Assembly (NCBI RefSeq): GCF_024623455.1
Contig: NZ_JANIPJ010000008.1
Coordinates: 186,001 to 250,000 of the forward strand
Source: Paenibacillus soyae
GTDB lineage: Bacteria; Bacillota; Bacilli; Paenibacillales; Paenibacillaceae
Direction: 5' to 3'
Length of the DNA stretch: 64,000 nt
Shown piece by piece: positions 8,425 through 16,456 of this stretch. The stretch's first letter is position 1, and each line of letters starts with the position of its first letter. The notes under the pieces are model-generated. The model was not told the DNA's origin and made no database searches. It saw nothing but the letters and a program-made list of their open reading frames with translations. A program made the position numbers and the translations under genes.

Positions 8425-8438
8425 TGATAACGGTTTCC
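8425..8438 (+). promoter_or_regulatory. cre-like site (CcpA) upstream of the GH4 gene
   Basis: TGATAACGGTTTCC matches the recalled cre pattern TGWNANCGNTNWCA at all fixed positions but the last. It lies just upstream of a -10 candidate TACAAT (8451-8456), so CcpA binding would block transcription during growth on preferred sugars. Confidence 0.45.
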
Positions 8439-8506
8439 CGCCGCGCTTGCTACAATAAGGGTGAAGATTACGCACTCGAATCTAGTAGACAATCGGAGGG
8501 ATTGGA

Positions 8507-10021
8507 ATGTCCGCATTCAAAATTACGTTTATCGGCGCGGGATCGATCGGGTTCACCCGCGGGCTTCTCAGAGATCTGCTGTCGGTGCCCGAATTCGGCG
8601 GCATCGAAGTGGCCTTCACGGATATTAACGAACACAATTTGGACATGGTGACGCGTCTATGTCAACGGGATATCGAGGAGAACGGCCTCGGCATCCGCAT
8701 TCAATCGACAACAGATCGCAGAGAAGCGCTTAAGGGCGCCAAATACGTCATTTGCACGATTCGCGTCGGCGGACTCGAGGCATTCGCGACGGACGTCGAT
8801 ATTCCGCTTAAGTACGGCGTCGACCAATGCGTGGGGGACACGCTCTGCGCGGGAGGCATTATGTACGGTCAGCGCGGCATCGCGGAGATGCTGAGCATCT
8901 GCAAGGATATCCGGGAGAACGCGGCGGAAGATGTGCTGCTGCTCAACTACGCCAATCCGATGGCGATGCTGACATGGGCGTGCAACCAGTACGGCGGCGT
9001 CCGCACGATCGGATTATGCCATGGAGTTCAGGGCGGGCACTGGCAAATCGCGGAGGCGTTCGGCCTGAAGCAGGAAGAAGTGGACATTATTTGCGCGGGC
9101 ATTAACCATCAAACCTGGTATATCTCCATTAAGCATGGCGGTGAAGATATGACGGGCAAGCTGCTCGAGGCGTTCGAGAAGCATCCCGATTTCAGCCGCA
9201 CGGAGAAGGTTCGTATCGACATGCTGCGCCGATTCGGCTACTATAGCACGGAATCGAACGGGCACTTAAGCGAATACGTGCCTTGGTACCGGAAGCGTCC
9301 GGAGGAAATCGGCGAATGGATTGATCTCGGGTCGTGGATTAACGGGGAGACGGGCGGCTACCTAAGGGTTTGCACGGAAGGACGGAATTGGTTCGAGACG
9401 GATTTCCCCAATTGGATGAAGGATCCGGCGCTGCCGTACGCGCAAGAGAACCGAAGCCATGAGCATGGCTCATACATTATCGAAGGACTGGAGACGGGAC
9501 GCGTATACCGGGGGCACTTCAACGTGGTGAACCGAGGCGTCATCTCCAACCTGCCGGCCGACGCGATCATCGAGGCGCCGGGCTACGTAGACCGGAACGG
9601 CATCTCGATGCCGACCGTCGGCGATCTGCCGCTTGGTCCGGCGGCGGTATGCAACGTCAGCATATCGGTGCAGCGTCTGGCGGTGGAAGCGGCCGTTCGC
9701 GGCGATGACCAGCTGCTGCGTCAGGCTTTCATGATGGATCCGCTGGTGGGAGCCGTCTGCAACCCGAAGGAAATATGGCAGATGGTGGACGAGATGCTCG
9801 TCGCGGGGGAGAAGTGGCTGCCTCAATATACGGATGCGATCGCGGCGGCGAAGCGGCGTCTGGCTGAAGGGCCGCTCCTTCCGACCCGCGATTACAAGGG
9901 CGCGGCTCGTCTGAAGGTCAAGACGGTGGAGGAAATGAAGCAGGACCGCGAGGCGGCGAACCGCAATGCCGGGGAGTCCGACAAAGGCAAGGAACGCGCG
10001 AAAGCGGCCCAGGCGGATTAA
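8507..10021 (+). CDS. GH4 glycosidase, MelA-like alpha-galactosidase or related
   Basis: GH4 enzymes use NAD+ and a divalent metal to cleave glycosides by an oxidation-elimination route in the cytoplasm. The Rossmann glycine motif FIGAGSIGF is at residues 9-17. NYANPMAMLTWACN, LCHGVQG (~171, metal-binding Cys) and CAGINHQTWY (~200, metal-binding His) are diagnostic. These stretches resemble MelA alpha-galactosidase most closely; alpha-galacturonidase (LplD-type) remains possible. Length 504. The stop codon overlaps the stop of the convergent exonuclease gene. The extra ~25 charged residues at the C-terminus (KGKERAKAAQAD) look like a tail. A cre-like site and an AraC gene lie upstream. Confidence 0.88.
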   Translation: MSAFKITFIGAGSIGFTRGLLRDLLSVPEFGGIEVAFTDINEHNLDMVTRLCQRDIEENGLGIRIQSTTDRREALKGAKYVICTIRVGGLEAFATDVDIPLKYGVDQCVGDTLCAGGIMYGQRGIAEMLSICKDIRENAAEDVLLLNYANPMAMLTWACNQYGGVRTIGLCHGVQGGHWQIAEAFGLKQEEVDIICAGINHQTWYISIKHGGEDMTGKLLEAFEKHPDFSRTEKVRIDMLRRFGYYSTESNGHLSEYVPWYRKRPEEIGEWIDLGSWINGETGGYLRVCTEGRNWFETDFPNWMKDPALPYAQENRSHEHGSYIIEGLETGRVYRGHFNVVNRGVISNLPADAIIEAPGYVDRNGISMPTVGDLPLGPAAVCNVSISVQRLAVEAAVRGDDQLLRQAFMMDPLVGAVCNPKEIWQMVDEMLVAGEKWLPQYTDAIAAAKRRLAEGPLLPTRDYKGAARLKVKTVEEMKQDREAANRNAGESDKGKERAKAAQAD

Positions 10022-10647
10022 GCTTCCCGCGGAGCGTATTTCAATTCGATCGGCTCTAATATCGCATGTGGCGGGCTCCAGGCAGGGGGCCCGTATTTTT
10101 TCATATAGCCTAGCTTGTTCAGGAAGCCGCCGATTTCCGCTTCTTCGTCGAGAGTCCGGCAAAGCTCCCAGCAGGCGACGACGTCGTTGAGCGCGCGGTG
10201 GCCGCCGATGAGCGGAATGCCGTACCTGTCGCACATGTCCTTCAGCGTATGAGGATAGACATGGCGCTCGCGGCTGATCGTGAGCGTGTCGATAAAGTCG
10301 TTGCGGAAGGAACGTCCGGCGATGCGCATCAGGGAATGATGCAGGAAGCCGAGGTCGAATAAGGCGTTATGGGCGACGAGCACATGGTCGCCGATCATCC
10401 GGTTCAGAATGCGGAACGCGGTGTCCTCGTCCATGCCGCAGGCGGTCATATCGTCCGTTATGCCGGTGAGCTCCGTTATTTTCGCGGACAGCTTGCCGTC
10501 GTATCGCACGAGGGTGCTGAATTCGCTGGCGACCTCGCCGTTCACGACGCGGATCGCGGCCATCTCGATGACGCGGTCCTTCTTCGGATCAAGGCCGCTC
10601 GTTTCGAAGTCGAATACGGTAAACGATTTATTTTTCAGATATTGCAT
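10018..10647 (-). CDS. DnaQ-like 3'-5' exonuclease (DEDDh)
   Basis: 209 residues with the three Exo motifs of the DNA polymerase III epsilon family: FDFETSGLDP (first D and E), AHNALFDLGFLHHSL (third acid) and HRALNDVVACWEL (catalytic His and last Asp). Such proteins trim 3' ends of DNA or RNA; a stand-alone enzyme of this size may act in proofreading, repair or RNA turnover. ATG 10647 is preferred because GGTGAT lies just upstream; two GTG codons four residues earlier are the alternative. The final codon shares bases 10018-10021 with the stop of the convergent GH4 gene. Confidence 0.88.
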   Translation of the reverse strand: MQYLKNKSFTVFDFETSGLDPKKDRVIEMAAIRVVNGEVASEFSTLVRYDGKLSAKITELTGITDDMTACGMDEDTAFRILNRMIGDHVLVAHNALFDLGFLHHSLMRIAGRSFRNDFIDTLTISRERHVYPHTLKDMCDRYGIPLIGGHRALNDVVACWELCRTLDEEAEIGGFLNKLGYMKKYGPPAWSPPHAILEPIELKYAPREA

Positions 10648-10820
10648 ATGTATCACCACTTTTATATGTCGTAGAGGCTCTCAGCGCGTGCTGGGCTTCT
10701 ACACATATTCTACGACGGCGCCGTAATCCCTGCCTGACGCGCGATATTGGGGAAAGGACCGCGGAGATACATGATGGCAGCTTTCGGAGAGTAGAAGCGA
10801 ATAATAGGTTACAAGCGAAT

Positions 10821-10857
10821 AAAGGTACAGCCTCCCATCTTGGAGGACTGTACCTTT
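10821..10857 (-). terminator. strong hairpin behind the 28-residue gene, probable terminator
   Basis: AAAGGTACAG-CCTCC pairs with GGAGG-A-CTGTACCTTT, a 15-bp stem with one bulge. It lies about 50 bases past the stop of the small gene. There is only a short T-run, so termination is likely rather than certain. A 60-codon frame running through it is not credited. Confidence 0.5.
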
Positions 10858-10904
10858 ATTACGTTTATTACGTTCAAGCATCAGCGGTCTCGGACGATCC
10901 GTCG

Positions 10905-10991
10905 TTAATGATTGTTGCCGGACGAGTTGCCCTTTTTGTCAGAGGATTTGGTCTTCGTGTTCTGGTTGCCGTGTCCCTGCTGCTTCGCCAT
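10905..10991 (-). CDS. 28-residue very hydrophilic small protein
   Basis: ATG at 10991, TAA at 10905-10907, with AGAGGGGGGAG a few bases upstream as a strong ribosome site. The product begins MAKQQGHGNQNTKTKSSD and ends SSGNNH, all Lys, Gln, Asn, Gly and Ser with no hydrophobic core. Its composition recalls minor small acid-soluble spore proteins or other tiny spore components, but I cannot name the family. It sits in the 400-base gap between the exonuclease and an AraC gene, followed by a strong hairpin. Confidence 0.5.
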   Translation of the reverse strand: MAKQQGHGNQNTKTKSSDKKGNSSGNNH

Positions 10992-11052
10992 CGTTCTCCC
11001 CCCTCTCCGAATGATAGTTAGTGTAGGGCAGGAGAAGGGATTATTATGCGCC

Positions 11053-11922
11053 TTAAGGGAGTTGTTTCCCCCGGAATTGGCTCGGAGTCAGACCGGTGAT
11101 TCGCTTGAACACGGCGACAAAAGATTGGATGTCCCGATAGCCGACCTTCTCGGCGACGATGCTGATCTTGTCGTCCGTGCCGCGAAGCAGCTCCCCGCTC
11201 TTCTGAATGCGGAAGGCCTGCAGATAGCGGTGCCAGGTCTGCCCCGTATGGCGATGGAACAGCCGCTGCAGATGACGTTCGCTGAAGCCGCTCGTCTCGG
11301 CCAGCGCGGCCAGCGAGAGCTCCTCCCCGTAATGGAGCTCCAAATAATGAAGCACATGGCGGAAGGAAGCGTCGCTTAGCCCGTCGCGGCCGTCCTTCCG
11401 TTCGAGCTCCTGCTCTTGGTGCAGCTCGATGAGAAGCTGCAGCAGGAGAGCATGCCGGTAGTCCGCCGCTCCCGCAAGCGGCGAGGCGTAATGCTCGTAC
11501 AGGGAAGCGAACAGCTTCTGGAAGCGGCCGTTCCGGTCGCGGAAGGCGCGGAACGCGAGCCCGCCGGCCTCCATCTGCTTCAGATAGCTGATGAATCCGG
11601 GATCCGACGAGAAGGCGATAAGCTTCTGGAGGAGCAGCGCCGAGAAGACGCAATTGTATACGATCAGCGGCTTGCCGCTTAACGAATTGGGACGGAAGAC
11701 ATGCGAATAGCCGATGGGAATGTAGAACAGCTCGCCCTTGCGCACCTTCATCACTTCGTCGCCAGCATGATGGAAGCCGTCGCCTTCCGCGATGAAGGCG
11801 ATTTCCAGGAAGTCGTGGTTGTGGAACGGAGCGTAGAAGTTTTCCGTGGCCCGGTTCACGAACAGAAGCTGATCGCGGTTGAAATAATGGTCGCCCCGTA
11901 ACGTTTCGCTGGTTTTCTTCAT
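11053..11922 (-). CDS. AraC-family regulator with cupin domain, divergent from the rhamnosidase
   Basis: 289 residues. N-terminal cupin (FHNHDFLEIAFIAEGDGFHH; KGELFYIPIGYSHVF). C-terminal double helix-turn-helix (LSLAALAETSGFSERHLQRL and ISIVAEKVGYRDIQSFVAVFKR). ATG 11922 is chosen, as GGGGAGAG lies upstream; a TTG 14 codons earlier has no ribosome site. It is transcribed away from the GH78 gene, and paired direct repeats lie in the space between them. Known relatives of this layout (RhaS/RhaR, YesS-like) activate rhamnose or pectin genes, so control of the rhamnosidase is a fair inference. Confidence 0.9.
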   Translation of the reverse strand: MKKTSETLRGDHYFNRDQLLFVNRATENFYAPFHNHDFLEIAFIAEGDGFHHAGDEVMKVRKGELFYIPIGYSHVFRPNSLSGKPLIVYNCVFSALLLQKLIAFSSDPGFISYLKQMEAGGLAFRAFRDRNGRFQKLFASLYEHYASPLAGAADYRHALLLQLLIELHQEQELERKDGRDGLSDASFRHVLHYLELHYGEELSLAALAETSGFSERHLQRLFHRHTGQTWHRYLQAFRIQKSGELLRGTDDKISIVAEKVGYRDIQSFVAVFKRITGLTPSQFRGKQLP

Positions 11923-11962
11923 ATCCCGGTGTCTCTCCCCACTCGATAGGATCAACGGCTTC

Positions 11963-11999
11963 AATGTCCGGAATGCCGTGCTAGAATGTCCGGTTTGCC
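11963..11999 (+). promoter_or_regulatory. paired direct repeats, likely AraC-type operator for GH78
   Basis: AATGTCCGGAATGCC (11963-11977) and AATGTCCGGTTTGCC (11985-11999) are 13/15 identical and start 22 bp apart, two helix turns, as in AraC half-sites. The -10 of the rhamnosidase promoter is TATAAT at 12024-12029, so the second repeat abuts the -35 position, typical of activator contact. Confidence 0.6.
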
Positions 12000-12130
12000 C
12001 ATAAAGTTTCGAAGCGGCTTTTTTATAATAATAGTTGAATCGCCCGCCTAATGGGAAGAGCCTGAGGCCGTAGGATCAGGAGAGAGCCGACAGCGCTGGC
12101 GATGATGTTCGAGTAGACGGAGGGATATTG

Positions 12131-14827
12131 ATGGTTCAAGTAACGGATTTAAGATGCGAATACCGGCGTAATCCGCTCGGGATCGGCGAAACGCATCCAA
12201 GGATCAGCTGGAAGCTCGAATCGGATGAGCGCGCGGTACGCCAGACGGCATACGAAATCGAGCTCGCGGCGGACGAATCCCTCGGGCAGGCCGTCTGGCA
12301 ATCGGGACGCGTCGCTTCGGAGCAGTCGGTTCTTGTGGAGTTGGCGGGATTCGAGGCAGAATCGCGCAGGCGTTATTATTATCGCGTTCGCGTATGGAAT
12401 CAGAACGGGGAGGCCTCGGCATGGTCGGAGATCGCTTTTTTCGAGACGGGCATGCTGAAAGGCGAGAATTGGGAGGCGGAATGGATTTCCGCCCCGCTCG
12501 AATTGCTGCCCGAGGAGAGCGAACGGCTGCCGCTGCTTCGTAAAGGCTTTTCATTAAAGGCGCCGGTCGCGAAAGCAAGACTTTACGCGACGGCGCATGG
12601 ACTATACGAGCTTGAGCTGAACGGGAAGCGCGTGGGCAACGATTATTTCGCTCCCGGCTGGACGAGTTACCGACACACGCTGCAGACGCAGACGTACGAC
12701 GTCTCGGAGCTGCTGCAGGCTGGCGATAACGCGATCGGCGCATGGCTCGGTAACGGGTGGTACAAGGGGTACCTCGCTTGGGGCAATAAAAAGGCTCATT
12801 ATGGAGACCGTCTCGGGCTGCTCTTGCAGCTGCGAGTTGCCTATGCCGACGGCAGCGAGGAGACGATCGTCTCGGACGGGAGCTGGCAATGCGCGGCCGG
12901 CCCGATTCTGATGTCGGAGATCTATCACGGGGAAACGTATGACGCTAGGGAAGAACTGTCCGGCTTCAGTACGGCTGGATTCGATGCGGCGGGCTGGACG
13001 GCCGCCCAAGTCGCACAACATGACAACGGAAGACTGACGCCTCAAATCAACGAGCCCGTACGCAAGATCGAGACGGTAAGGCCGGTGGAGCTGATAACGA
13101 CGCCAGCAGAAGAGACGGTTATCGATTTCGGGCAGAATCTGGTCGGCTGGGTCCGGTTCCGTGTGTCTGCAGATGCGGGAGCGGAAGTCGTCATCCATCA
13201 CGCCGAGGTACTTGATCAGGAGGGCAATTTCTACACGGATAATCTTCGCGCGGCGAAGCAAGAAATTCGGTATACGTGCAAAGGAAGCGTCGGCGGAGAG
13301 ACGTTCGAGCCGCGCTTCAGCTTCCAGGGCTTCCGCTTCATTCGATTGACCGGATTCCCGGAGCCCATTGATCTGAGCGCCTTCGAAGCGGTCGTGCTGC
13401 ATTCCGATATGGAAGAGACGGGACGATTCCGGTGCTCGGATCCGCTCATTAACCAGCTGCAGAGCAACATCAGGTGGGGGCTGAAAGGCAACTTCCTCGA
13501 CGTGCCGACGGATTGCCCGCAGCGGGACGAGAGGCTGGGCTGGACGGGAGATGCCCAGATGTTCATCCAGACGGCCGCGTATCTGTCGAACGTCGCGCCG
13601 TTCTTCGCGAAGTGGCTCGGCGACCTGGCCTCGGATCAACGGGAGGACGGCGGCGTTCCGTTCGTCGTGCCGCATATTCTCGACGACGGCTCCTTCTCCT
13701 CCGCGGCATGGGGAGACGCGGCGGTCATCTGTCCGTGGACGCTGTACGTCAGCTACGGCGACACGCGCATTCTCGAGCGCCAATACGAGAGCATGAAGCA
13801 TTGGGTAGCGTATATCCGCGCGCAGGGCGAGCAGGAATATCTGTGGAACACCGGCTTTCACTTCGGCGACTGGCTTGGCCTCGACGCCAAATCCGGCGAT
13901 TACGTCGGCGCCACCGAAAGAGATCTCATCGCTTCGGCTTTCTACGCGTATTCAACCATGCTGCTTCGGAAAACGGCTGATGTTCTCGGCCTCGAGGAGG
14001 ACGCGGCGGTGTACGAAGAGCTGGGGAGGAACGTCGTGGCGGCGTTTCAGGAAGAGTTCGTGACGCCGGCGGGCCGATTGTCGGCATCGACGCAGACGGC
14101 TCATGTGCTGGCGCTCATGTTCGGGCTGCTGGACGAGACGGCAGAGAAACGCGCGGCCGCCAAGCTGAAGGAGCTGCTGGAGGCCAGCAAGCATCATCTG
14201 ACGACCGGGTTCGTCGGAACGCCGTATATCAGCCATGTGCTCTCCCGCTACGGGATGCAGGAGGACGCATATACGCTGCTGATGCAGAAGGATTATCCGT
14301 CCTGGCTGTACCCGGTCACCAAAGGCGCGACGACGATCTGGGAGCATTGGGACGGAATCAAGGAAGACGGCAGCTTCTGGAGCCGGGACATGAATTCGTT
14401 CAACCACTACGCATACGGAGCCGTCGGCGACTGGCTGTACAAAAGCGTGGCCGGCATTCAGCCTGATGAAGAAGCTCCGGGCTACAAGCGGATGCTGATC
14501 GCCCCGCAGCCGGGCGGCGGTCTGACCTGGGCCGAGGGAGTTCTAGAGACACCGTACGGCACCGTTCGTTCCGCCTGGAAGCTGAAGGAGGACGGCTCTA
14601 TCGAAGTCGAGGTGACGATTCCTCCGAACACGTCGGCGGAAATCCGTCTTCCGGGCGCGTCCGACGCGACCGCCGTGAAGGAAAGCGGCGAGCCGCTTCG
14701 CGCGGGCGGCGGCCTGCTCAGCGTCGCGGGCGACGGTCTCGGCATCAAGATCGAAGCGGGCTCCGGCACTTATACGTTCGTCTATCCGATTCACGCGGCA
14801 TCGACCGATCTGGTCGCTGCCCCATAG
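12131..14827 (+). CDS. GH78 alpha-L-rhamnosidase
   Basis: 898 residues. Releases terminal L-rhamnose from pectic or flavonoid glycosides by inversion. The order of modules is the usual one: N-terminal Fn3-like and beta domains (VTDLRCEYRRNPLGIGE), a lectin-like domain with the LELNGKRVG and YDVSELLQ motifs, the (alpha/alpha)6 catalytic barrel with DVPTDCPQRDERLGWTGD (~456, acidic cluster) and GATTIWEHWDG (~733, catalytic Glu), then a C-terminal beta domain. No signal peptide, so cytoplasmic. ATG 12131 follows GGAGGGATATTG. The divergent AraC gene likely controls it. Confidence 0.95.
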   Translation: MVQVTDLRCEYRRNPLGIGETHPRISWKLESDERAVRQTAYEIELAADESLGQAVWQSGRVASEQSVLVELAGFEAESRRRYYYRVRVWNQNGEASAWSEIAFFETGMLKGENWEAEWISAPLELLPEESERLPLLRKGFSLKAPVAKARLYATAHGLYELELNGKRVGNDYFAPGWTSYRHTLQTQTYDVSELLQAGDNAIGAWLGNGWYKGYLAWGNKKAHYGDRLGLLLQLRVAYADGSEETIVSDGSWQCAAGPILMSEIYHGETYDAREELSGFSTAGFDAAGWTAAQVAQHDNGRLTPQINEPVRKIETVRPVELITTPAEETVIDFGQNLVGWVRFRVSADAGAEVVIHHAEVLDQEGNFYTDNLRAAKQEIRYTCKGSVGGETFEPRFSFQGFRFIRLTGFPEPIDLSAFEAVVLHSDMEETGRFRCSDPLINQLQSNIRWGLKGNFLDVPTDCPQRDERLGWTGDAQMFIQTAAYLSNVAPFFAKWLGDLASDQREDGGVPFVVPHILDDGSFSSAAWGDAAVICPWTLYVSYGDTRILERQYESMKHWVAYIRAQGEQEYLWNTGFHFGDWLGLDAKSGDYVGATERDLIASAFYAYSTMLLRKTADVLGLEEDAAVYEELGRNVVAAFQEEFVTPAGRLSASTQTAHVLALMFGLLDETAEKRAAAKLKELLEASKHHLTTGFVGTPYISHVLSRYGMQEDAYTLLMQKDYPSWLYPVTKGATTIWEHWDGIKEDGSFWSRDMNSFNHYAYGAVGDWLYKSVAGIQPDEEAPGYKRMLIAPQPGGGLTWAEGVLETPYGTVRSAWKLKEDGSIEVEVTIPPNTSAEIRLPGASDATAVKESGEPLRAGGGLLSVAGDGLGIKIEAGSGTYTFVYPIHAASTDLVAAP

Positions 14828-14837
14828 TCAATGATTT

Positions 14838-14874
14838 AGCTCCTTTCGGCCGTTACGACGGCCGGGAGGGGCTT
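14838..14874 (+). terminator. terminator of the GH78 gene
   Basis: AGCTCCT and GGCCGT pair with ACGGCC and AGGGGCT (one G-U), then TTTCG. Confidence 0.6.
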
Positions 14875-15061
14875 TCGTCGCGCGCTCGGAAGCCGAGGAG
14901 AGACTCCGCCATTCCCGTTCCATCGGCTGCAAAGCATCGATCGATGAGATGAATAACAGCCGATTTCTTGCCTTTTTGCGCGCTGTCTATTCGATATTGA
15001 TGTGTTACACTGTGAATTGGAGAGATCAATCGATCGGACTAAGGCAACGGGGGAATGACAG

Positions 15062-16336
15062 ATGGGTTGGAGAACGCGCCTGCTTCACGCATGGCAAGCC
15101 GCGAAAGGACCGGCGCTGCCGCCGGAGCGGAGGCTCGGCAAAGATGCCGTTACCTCTCTTATCATTCATAGCTGTTTTCAGCTTGGCGCTTCGATGTCGG
15201 GACTGTTTCTTAACTTATATTTGTGGAGGCTGACGGAGGATCTCGTCGTGAATGCCTTATACAATATTATTTCGTTTGCGATAACGCCTGTCGCGTTCGC
15301 AGCGGGAGGCTGGCTGTCGAAGAAGCGGGATCGGATGATCACCTACCGGACGGGGATCGTTTTGATCGCGGTTTTTTATTTGCTTGTCATCATCGCGCAG
15401 GAGCGGGTGCCGGATTATTACGTTTTGTTCGCGTTGTTTAACGGCATCGCGTCGGGCTTTTACTGGACGGGGTATTTGGTGCTGCAGTACGACGTGTCGA
15501 CCGAGACGAACCGGATCCGGTATCTCGCCATTAACCTCGTGACGTTCAACTCCGCAGGGCTGCTGGGACCGGCGCTCGCCGGCTTCATCATTCAGCGAAA
15601 CGACGGACTTTCGGGATATATCATTATCTTTACCATCGCATTCATCATGTTCGTTATCGCCGCCTTCATCAGTATGCGGATTCCGAAGATCGAATCGCAT
15701 CATAAAGCGTATTACTTGAAATTAATGGGCGAAGTCATGAGACGGAACGCGCGCTGGGTGAAAAGCTTGTACAGCTTCCTTATCCTGGGCCTGTTCCAAG
15801 GAATTATGCTGTTCCTGCCCAATATCCTGCTGTTCCAAGCCGTGGGCCGCGAGGACTGGGTCGGCTATTTGGGCGTGTTCTTCTCCGCGCTCACGGTGGC
15901 CACGGGCTATGTCATTTCGCGCAAGGCGCAGAAGGAAAACGTCCGCAAATACGTGGCGCTCTCCACGAGCGGCACCGTCATCGGAGCGGCGCTTCTCTTG
16001 TTCGGGGTCGGGCTTTGGTCGGTGGTGCCATTCATGATTATCTTCTCCATCTGCAACCCGCTGGCGATTAACACGCTGAATTCCTACTATTTCCGCTTGA
16101 TCGGGACGCTGCCGCTCAAGGGCCAGCTTCGCGTCGAGTCGGTCGTCATGAGGGAGCTGTTCTTGAACGTGGGACGCGTCATCTCCATCGCGGTGCTCGC
16201 GGTATTCGGCTCCGATATGGAGTCGATCTGGATGCCGGTCATTTTGTTCACGGCGGCGGCTCTTCAATATTTGCTCGTTTTGCTTATTTCGGCGAAGGAT
16301 GAGGAGCAGACGGATAGTTCCGTTCGGGGCAAATAA
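15062..16336 (+). CDS. MFS-family membrane transporter
   Basis: 424 residues with about a dozen hydrophobic segments, e.g. AVTSLIIHSCFQLGASMSGLF near the start and IWMPVILFTAAALQYLLVLLI near the end. The loop between segments 2 and 3 (GGWLSKKRDR) matches the MFS signature. It resembles the YttB-like uncharacterised MFS group rather than a known sugar porter. Its place between the rhamnosidase and fucosidase genes makes sugar uptake or export possible, but nothing in the sequence names a substrate. An 8-bp inverted repeat (ATGAAGGT/ACCTTCAT, 16343-16375) follows the stop. Confidence 0.85.
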   Translation: MGWRTRLLHAWQAAKGPALPPERRLGKDAVTSLIIHSCFQLGASMSGLFLNLYLWRLTEDLVVNALYNIISFAITPVAFAAGGWLSKKRDRMITYRTGIVLIAVFYLLVIIAQERVPDYYVLFALFNGIASGFYWTGYLVLQYDVSTETNRIRYLAINLVTFNSAGLLGPALAGFIIQRNDGLSGYIIIFTIAFIMFVIAAFISMRIPKIESHHKAYYLKLMGEVMRRNARWVKSLYSFLILGLFQGIMLFLPNILLFQAVGREDWVGYLGVFFSALTVATGYVISRKAQKENVRKYVALSTSGTVIGAALLLFGVGLWSVVPFMIIFSICNPLAINTLNSYYFRLIGTLPLKGQLRVESVVMRELFLNVGRVISIAVLAVFGSDMESIWMPVILFTAAALQYLLVLLISAKDEEQTDSSVRGK

Positions 16337-16456
16337 GACGGCATGAAGGTTAAAAATTTCCCTATAGACCTTCATATCTTGCATATTCCCTCCGTATGGA
16401 GGACGGTACAATGGTAGCGTACGGGCAAGATGTCGAAGATCAGAGGTGGAGAAAGC

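Noticed and set aside
10699..10881. 60-codon minus-strand frame
   Set aside because: It runs through the hairpin behind the 28-residue gene and has no ribosome site.
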